This document shows positions 5,731 through 8,867 of a stretch of 8,867 bases of DNA, in pieces. Source of the DNA: Methanobacteriota archaeon. Its GTDB lineage: Archaea > Methanobacteriota > Methanobacteria > Methanobacteriales > Methanobacteriaceae. A program made the position numbers and the translations under genes. The number at the start of each line of letters is the position of its first letter. Position 1 is the first letter of the stretch. The stretch lies in the NCBI GenBank assembly GCA_023430285.1, contig JAEZAV010000064.1, forward strand, positions 1 through 8,867, in the 5' to 3' direction. The notes beneath the pieces were generated by a model. It ran no database searches, was not told the origin of the DNA, and saw nothing but the letters and a program-made list of their open reading frames with translations.

Positions 5731-6594
5731 ATGAAAATAATCAGATTTACAGACATAAGTGTAACAGTTATCAGGCACACATTTAAACAAAGATTTGCCC
5801 TTGCAAAAATTTGTAATAAAATACCACCAGTTGCTTGGGTGGTTAAAAAGCTATTTTTTGATGGTGATGATATCCAGGTACTTCCAATGGACAATGCTGT
5901 GAAGAAAAATTCTTCAGTCCAGAGTATTGATGTTGATAGTCAGGTTCCATTGTCTGAAAGTTCGCCTGTGCCTAGTGATGTTTTAAAACTCATGATCAAA
6001 CAGAGCAGATACCATTTCATAATGAATTTCTGCATCTGTAGAACTGCTAACAATTGTGAAAAGTTTCCCCACAAATTGGGATGCCTCTTTCTTGGAAAGG
6101 GAGCAAGTAGAATATCTCCAAGTGTAGGTAGGCAAGTGAGTGTTGATGAAGCCATTGAACATGTAAAAAAATGTGGTGAAGCTGGTTTGGTTCATATAAT
6201 TTGACGTAACAAGATCGACAGCATATGGTTAAATGCAGGTAAACCTGATGAGTTACTCACCATATGCAACTGCTGTGATTGTTGTTGCCTTTGTAAAATG
6301 GCCCCTGAACTCCCTGAACATATTGGCAATAGCTTAATGCCAATGGATGGCATTGAACTGGTTTACAATCGGGATTTTTGCACTCTCTGCGGAGCATGTA
6401 CGAAAGATGAATGCTTTGTTCATGCCATAACCATGGATACTGATGGAGTAACCATTGACAGAAAAAGATGCAGAAAATGTGGAAGATGTGTTGATTCTTG
6501 TAGTCTCGGAGGATTAACTATTTCTATGGATTCTGATACTGTAAACCGTTCCCTTGAACACGTTGAAAAATTGGTAGATGTTAATATGAGTTAA
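5731..6594 (+). pseudogene. Iron-sulfur (ferredoxin-domain) protein gene cut by an in-frame TGA
   Basis: Read as one frame, this is a 287-codon gene whose codon 158 is TGA (6202-6204). The first 157 codons (ending AGLVHII) and the following 129 (RNKIDSIW onward) are both open in the same frame, and the second part continues the family pattern without loss. In order there are an N-terminal region (1-85), NFCICRTANNCEKFPHKLGC (99-118; cysteines 101, 103, 109, 118), a seven-cysteine block CNCCDCCCLC (179-188), then two 4Fe-4S motifs: C217-x2-C220-x2-C223-x4-C228 and C247-x2-C250-x2-C253-x3-C257. Related proteins I recall from anaerobes carry glycine at the interrupted position (VHxIGRNK), so a GGA-to-TGA change is the simplest reading. 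The first ATG after the stop (6298) has no ribosome site and would omit the seven-cysteine block. AGGA before 5731 supports the first start. Function is probably electron transfer or redox sensing. Recoding or sequence error cannot be excluded. Confidence 0.8.
6202..6204 (+). other. In-frame TGA between the two parts of the iron-sulfur gene
   Basis: The codons around it read CAT ATA ATT TGA CGT AAC AAG, so the frame is open on both sides. TGA encodes selenocysteine in some methanogens, but the position is glycine rather than cysteine in relatives as I remember them, and I see no strong stem-loop resembling an archaeal SECIS element in the short region after 6594. Pyrrolysine uses TAG and does not apply. 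Confidence 0.85.
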
Positions 6595-6610
6595 ATTTAC
6601 ATCAACCAAG

Positions 6611-6620
6611 GCTTTTTTTT
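6611..6620 (+). terminator. T-run terminator after the iron-sulfur gene
   Basis: GC followed by eight T (6613-6620) lies 18 nt after the stop at 6594, flanked by short complementary bases (CCAA at 6606-6609, TTGG at 6622-6625). This fits the oligo-T type of archaeal terminator and separates the glycosylase/iron-sulfur transcript from hemB. Confidence 0.5.
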
Positions 6621-6631
6621 ATTGGCTACAA

Positions 6632-6639
6632 TTTTATAG
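6632..6639 (+). promoter_or_regulatory. Possible TATA box of hemB
   Basis: TTTTATAG lies about 60 nt before the hemB ATG and 12 nt after the T-run terminator. It predicts transcription start near 6658-6662. An 8-bp inverted repeat, TTAATTAT (6653-6660) and ATAATTAA (6673-6680) with a 12-nt spacer, lies over that point and could be an operator, although its arms are entirely A and T. Confidence 0.4.
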
Positions 6640-6687
6640 TCAGACTGTCATATTAATTATCAAACTTGAAATATAATTAAAAAAAAA

Positions 6688-6692
6688 GTGAT
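6688..6692 (+). promoter_or_regulatory. GTGAT ribosome site that sets the hemB start
   Basis: GTGAT pairs with the end of archaeal 16S rRNA (anti-site ATCACCTCC) and stands four nt before the ATG at 6697. The GTG inside it is in frame and would add three residues (MIE), but it has only A-rich sequence upstream and no ribosome site of its own, so I read it as the ribosome site. Confidence 0.7.
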
Positions 6693-6696
6693 AGAA

Positions 6697-7668
6697 ATGG
6701 AATTTCCAGTAACTAGAATGAGGAGACTCAGAAAGGATCAAAATATCAGAAATATTCTTACAGAAACTAAATTAAATCCAGAAGATTTCATATACCCTAT
6801 TTTTATTAATGAAGCACTTGAGGACGGTAACAAGGAAGAGATAAAAACCATGCCTGGTCAGTTCAGGTTTTCAATAAACGATGCAGTTACCCACCTTAAA
6901 GAACTTGAATCAATTGGATTATCGTCTGTTATCCTGTTTGGAATGCCAGAAATTAAAGATGAAAAGGGATCAATGGCTTATCATAAAAATGGTGTGATAC
7001 AACAAACAATTCGAAAACTTAAAACAGAAACAGACTTGGTTGTTATTACAGACGTATGTCTTTGTGAGTACACCTCCCATGGTCACTGTGGAATCATCAA
7101 GGATGGGAAAGTTTTAAACGACCCTACTCTAAACTACCTATCAAAAGTTGCTTTAAGCCACGCTGAAGCAGGAGCTGATATTGTTGCACCATCTGATATG
7201 ATGGATGGTAGAGTTGCAAGCATCAGAAAAGTCTTAGACCTCAACGGTTACCAAGACACCATAATCATGTCTTACTCAGCCAAGTACGCCTCTGCATTTT
7301 ACGAACCATTCAGGGAGGCTGTATGTTCAGCACCTAGTTTTGGTGACAGGAAAACTTATCAGATGAACCCTGCAAATTCCCAGGAAGCCCTGAGAGAGGT
7401 TAAACTGGACATAGCTGAGGGGGCCGACATGATAATAGTTAAACCTGCAATGCCATACATGGATATTATAAGAGAAGTTAAAGATGAATTTAAAATGCCC
7501 ACAGTAGCATACCAGGTAAGTGGAGAGTACTCCATGATTATGGCTGGAATTGAAAATGGATACCTCACACAAGATTCAATTTACGAATCTTTACTGTCAA
7601 TTAAAAGATCTGGGGCAGACCTCATCATCAGCTACTTTGCTCCTGAATTTTTAGAGGGAAAAATTTAA
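6697..7668 (+). CDS. hemB: Porphobilinogen synthase (delta-aminolevulinate dehydratase)
   Basis: This cytoplasmic enzyme condenses two 5-aminolevulinate molecules to porphobilinogen, an early step to uroporphyrinogen III and so to coenzyme F430, cobamides and siroheme. With the start at 6697 it has 323 residues, the usual length. The N-terminus FPVTRMRRLR is typical. The zinc-binding cysteines are present in DVCLCEYTSHGHCG (119-132): Cys121, Cys123 and Cys131, which marks a zinc-dependent form. The two active-site lysines are Lys196 in SYSAKYAS and Lys249 in IIVKPAMPYMD, the second forming the Schiff base. The C-terminal ISYFAPEF is also conserved. The gene is preceded by a T-run and probable own promoter, and followed after 131 nt by the CitG-family gene. 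No other tetrapyrrole gene is in the window. Confidence 0.97.
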   Translation: MEFPVTRMRRLRKDQNIRNILTETKLNPEDFIYPIFINEALEDGNKEEIKTMPGQFRFSINDAVTHLKELESIGLSSVILFGMPEIKDEKGSMAYHKNGVIQQTIRKLKTETDLVVITDVCLCEYTSHGHCGIIKDGKVLNDPTLNYLSKVALSHAEAGADIVAPSDMMDGRVASIRKVLDLNGYQDTIIMSYSAKYASAFYEPFREAVCSAPSFGDRKTYQMNPANSQEALREVKLDIAEGADMIIVKPAMPYMDIIREVKDEFKMPTVAYQVSGEYSMIMAGIENGYLTQDSIYESLLSIKRSGADLIISYFAPEFLEGKI

Positions 7669-7721
7669 TTTATACTCATTAAATGGTTTTGTTGGGAAAA
7701 CTTATCCTTCCATACTACTTT

Positions 7722-7730
7722 CTTATAAAA
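7722..7730 (+). promoter_or_regulatory. Probable TATA box of the CitG-family gene
   Basis: CTTATAAAA resembles a TATA box and sits about 75 nt before the TTG start. It predicts transcription start near 7748-7752, with a leader of about 50 nt carrying the AAGGAG ribosome site. This suggests expression apart from hemB. Confidence 0.45.
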
Positions 7731-7799
7731 CTATTATATGGAAAAAATTCAATATATGAATTTAGAAATATTTAAGATAAAAAAAAAGGAGTTATTAAT

Positions 7800-8717
7800 T
7801 TGGATCCTGATTTCATTGCAAAAACCGCCCAAATAGCATCCGTATTAGAAGTTAGTGGCTATCCTAAGCCTGGAAATGTGCACAGAACACAAGATTTCTC
7901 AGATATGGTGTTTGAAGACTTTTTAATCAGTGGAGTAGTGATTGGGAATATCATGGAAAAGGCTGCAAAACTTGGTCAAATCCATGGCTCAAATTCTAGA
8001 GAAATGTCCCAGATCGAAGTAGGGAAACTCATTAAAGAAGCGGTGGTTGAAACAGATAAATGGATAAAAAATAACACCAATTTAGGCATTATAATGCTTC
8101 TTACCCCCATCTGCGCTGCTGCTGGAATGAGTGAAGAAATAGAGGAACTTCAATACAACATAGATGAAATTTTAAGGGCAACTACACCTCAAGACGCTGT
8201 TAATCTTTATGATGCGATAAATATAGCTGAAGCAGGTGGAATGGGAGTTCAGGATGATTTAGATGTTTCAAACGATAATGCTAAAGCTGAACTCATAGAA
8301 AAGAACATCAACATGTTCGATGTTTTGGATCTATCATCCCAGTGGGACATGCTTGCAAACGAAATTACCAGAACCATGCCAATCACATTTGATTTGGGTT
8401 ATCCTACATTTAAGGAAGTTAGAAAGGATCATGGCATAAATAAAGCCACTGTTCAAACCTTTTTAACCATACTATCAATCTATCCCGACACATTAATAGC
8501 ACGGAAATATGGACTTGAAGCTGCACAAGAAGTTTCGGTAGATGCCAGTCTGATTATTAAGGAAGGTGGAGCGTTGACTGATAGTGGTATGGATATGATT
8601 ATGGAATTCGATAATGATCTGGTTAAAAGGAAATTAAATCCCGGAACTACAGCAGATCTAACTGCATCATCGGTTATGGTTGCTCTTCTGGATGAATATA
8701 AAACAAATTTTAATTGA
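7800..8717 (+). CDS. CitG/MdcB-family triphosphoribosyl-dephospho-CoA synthase-like protein
   Basis: This is a 305-residue cytoplasmic protein of the CitG/MdcB family, about the length of bacterial CitG. Characterised members turn ATP and dephospho-CoA into 2'-(5''-triphosphoribosyl)-3'-dephospho-CoA, the prosthetic group precursor of citrate or malonate lyase. Family motifs are EVSGYPKPGNVHR (17-29), NTNLGIIMLLTPI (92-104), EAGGMGVQDDLDV (144-156) and LNPGTTADLTASS (279-291). The TTG start is favoured because AAGGAG lies about eight nt upstream and the next in-frame ATG comes late, after the first motif. No lyase subunit gene is nearby and methanogens are not known to use citrate lyase. The archaeal members therefore probably serve another ribosyl or phosphoribosyl transfer, and the substrate is unknown. 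A probable pheS starts 53 nt downstream and may be co-transcribed. Confidence 0.88.
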   Translation: MDPDFIAKTAQIASVLEVSGYPKPGNVHRTQDFSDMVFEDFLISGVVIGNIMEKAAKLGQIHGSNSREMSQIEVGKLIKEAVVETDKWIKNNTNLGIIMLLTPICAAAGMSEEIEELQYNIDEILRATTPQDAVNLYDAINIAEAGGMGVQDDLDVSNDNAKAELIEKNINMFDVLDLSSQWDMLANEITRTMPITFDLGYPTFKEVRKDHGINKATVQTFLTILSIYPDTLIARKYGLEAAQEVSVDASLIIKEGGALTDSGMDMIMEFDNDLVKRKLNPGTTADLTASSVMVALLDEYKTNFN

Positions 8718-8770
8718 TTACCGAAAATTTTTTGTTGTTGATAATTTTTTAGGTTTATTTAAGGGATGTT

Positions 8771-8867
8771 ATGAAAATGAATGCAGATAAAATTGATAAA
8801 GTTATTGATGAATTGCACATCAACGAAAAGAAGGTTTTGAAGGGACTCGAGTCTGCTGGTTTAGAAG
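8771..8867 (+). CDS. pheS: Probable phenylalanyl-tRNA synthetase alpha subunit, 5' part only
   Basis: The window ends 97 nt into an open frame that reads MKMNADKIDKVIDELHINEKK followed by VLKGLESAGLE. The pattern LH-x2-EKKVLK-x-L resembles the N-terminal winged-helix region of archaeal PheS, which begins with a short helix and LHxxExKVLxAL. PheS with PheT charges tRNA-Phe in the cytoplasm. AAGGGATG (8761-8768) serves as ribosome site; it is better spaced for the second ATG at 8777 than for the first at 8771. The gap to the CitG-family gene is 53 nt with a T-rich stretch (8745-8750) and no clear promoter, so read-through is likely. With only 32 codons visible another winged-helix protein is possible. 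Confidence 0.6.
   Translation, partial: MKMNADKIDKVIDELHINEKKVLKGLESAGLE

Noticed and set aside
6202..6204. TGA read as selenocysteine
   Set aside because: The position is expected to be glycine rather than cysteine, the neighbourhood shows no clear SECIS stem-loop after the gene, and Methanobacteriales are not known for selenoproteins.
6298..6594. Separate 98-codon ferredoxin gene starting after the TGA
   Set aside because: The ATG at 6298 has no ribosome site and the same frame upstream encodes the conserved seven-cysteine block, so this is the second part of the interrupted gene and not a gene of its own.
6688..6696. GTG at 6688 as the hemB start
   Set aside because: GTGAT itself is the ribosome site for the ATG at 6697, and nothing upstream of the GTG could serve as one.

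Overview
The window looks like a chromosomal segment of a methanogenic archaeon, most likely of the order Methanobacteriales (Methanobacterium-like). The reasons are AT-rich DNA, Shine-Dalgarno sites of the GGAGG/GTGAT type, TATA-like boxes about 25 nt before plausible transcript starts, an archaeal-type 5' end of pheS at the right edge, and the mix of housekeeping genes with a multi-cysteine ferredoxin-type protein. I assign the organism by inference; no rRNA or methanogenesis gene is present. I see no tRNA, rRNA, CRISPR array, insertion sequence or phage gene.

Left part (1-2471): a plus-strand AI-2E/UPF0118 family membrane protein lies behind a 20-bp palindrome that overlaps its probable promoter. 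Facing it on the minus strand is aroC (chorismate synthase), followed 26 nt downstream by a 51-codon gene for a four-cysteine zinc-ribbon-like microprotein that has a perfect ribosome binding site. A hairpin plus T-run overlapping the end of the small gene looks like the terminator of this pair.

Middle part (2472-4975), minus strand: an SLC13/DASS-type anion permease and then a universal stress protein, separated by a 9-bp hairpin with a T-run. The permease has lost the canonical SNT signatures of its family, and its strong Shine-Dalgarno site points to a non-AUG start (ACG or ATT) rather than to the first ATG 27-30 nt further in. A 223-nt divergent region separates it from the right-hand genes and carries TATA-like boxes for both directions plus two dyads.

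Right part (4976-8867), all plus strand: a HhH-GPD DNA glycosylase of the MagIII/endonuclease III superfamily without an iron-sulfur cluster; an iron-sulfur protein gene cut by one in-frame TGA with both flanks still open in the same frame; hemB (porphobilinogen synthase, feeding F430, cobamide and siroheme synthesis); a CitG/MdcB-family gene with a TTG start; and the first 97 nt of a probable pheS.

The strongest points for follow-up are the TGA-interrupted iron-sulfur gene at 6202-6204, the apparent non-AUG start of the permease, the permease's altered substrate/sodium motifs, the small zinc-ribbon gene, and the palindromes at 48-67 and 4901-4921. I found no defence system or gene cluster of a wholly new kind; the window is mostly core metabolism with unusual details.
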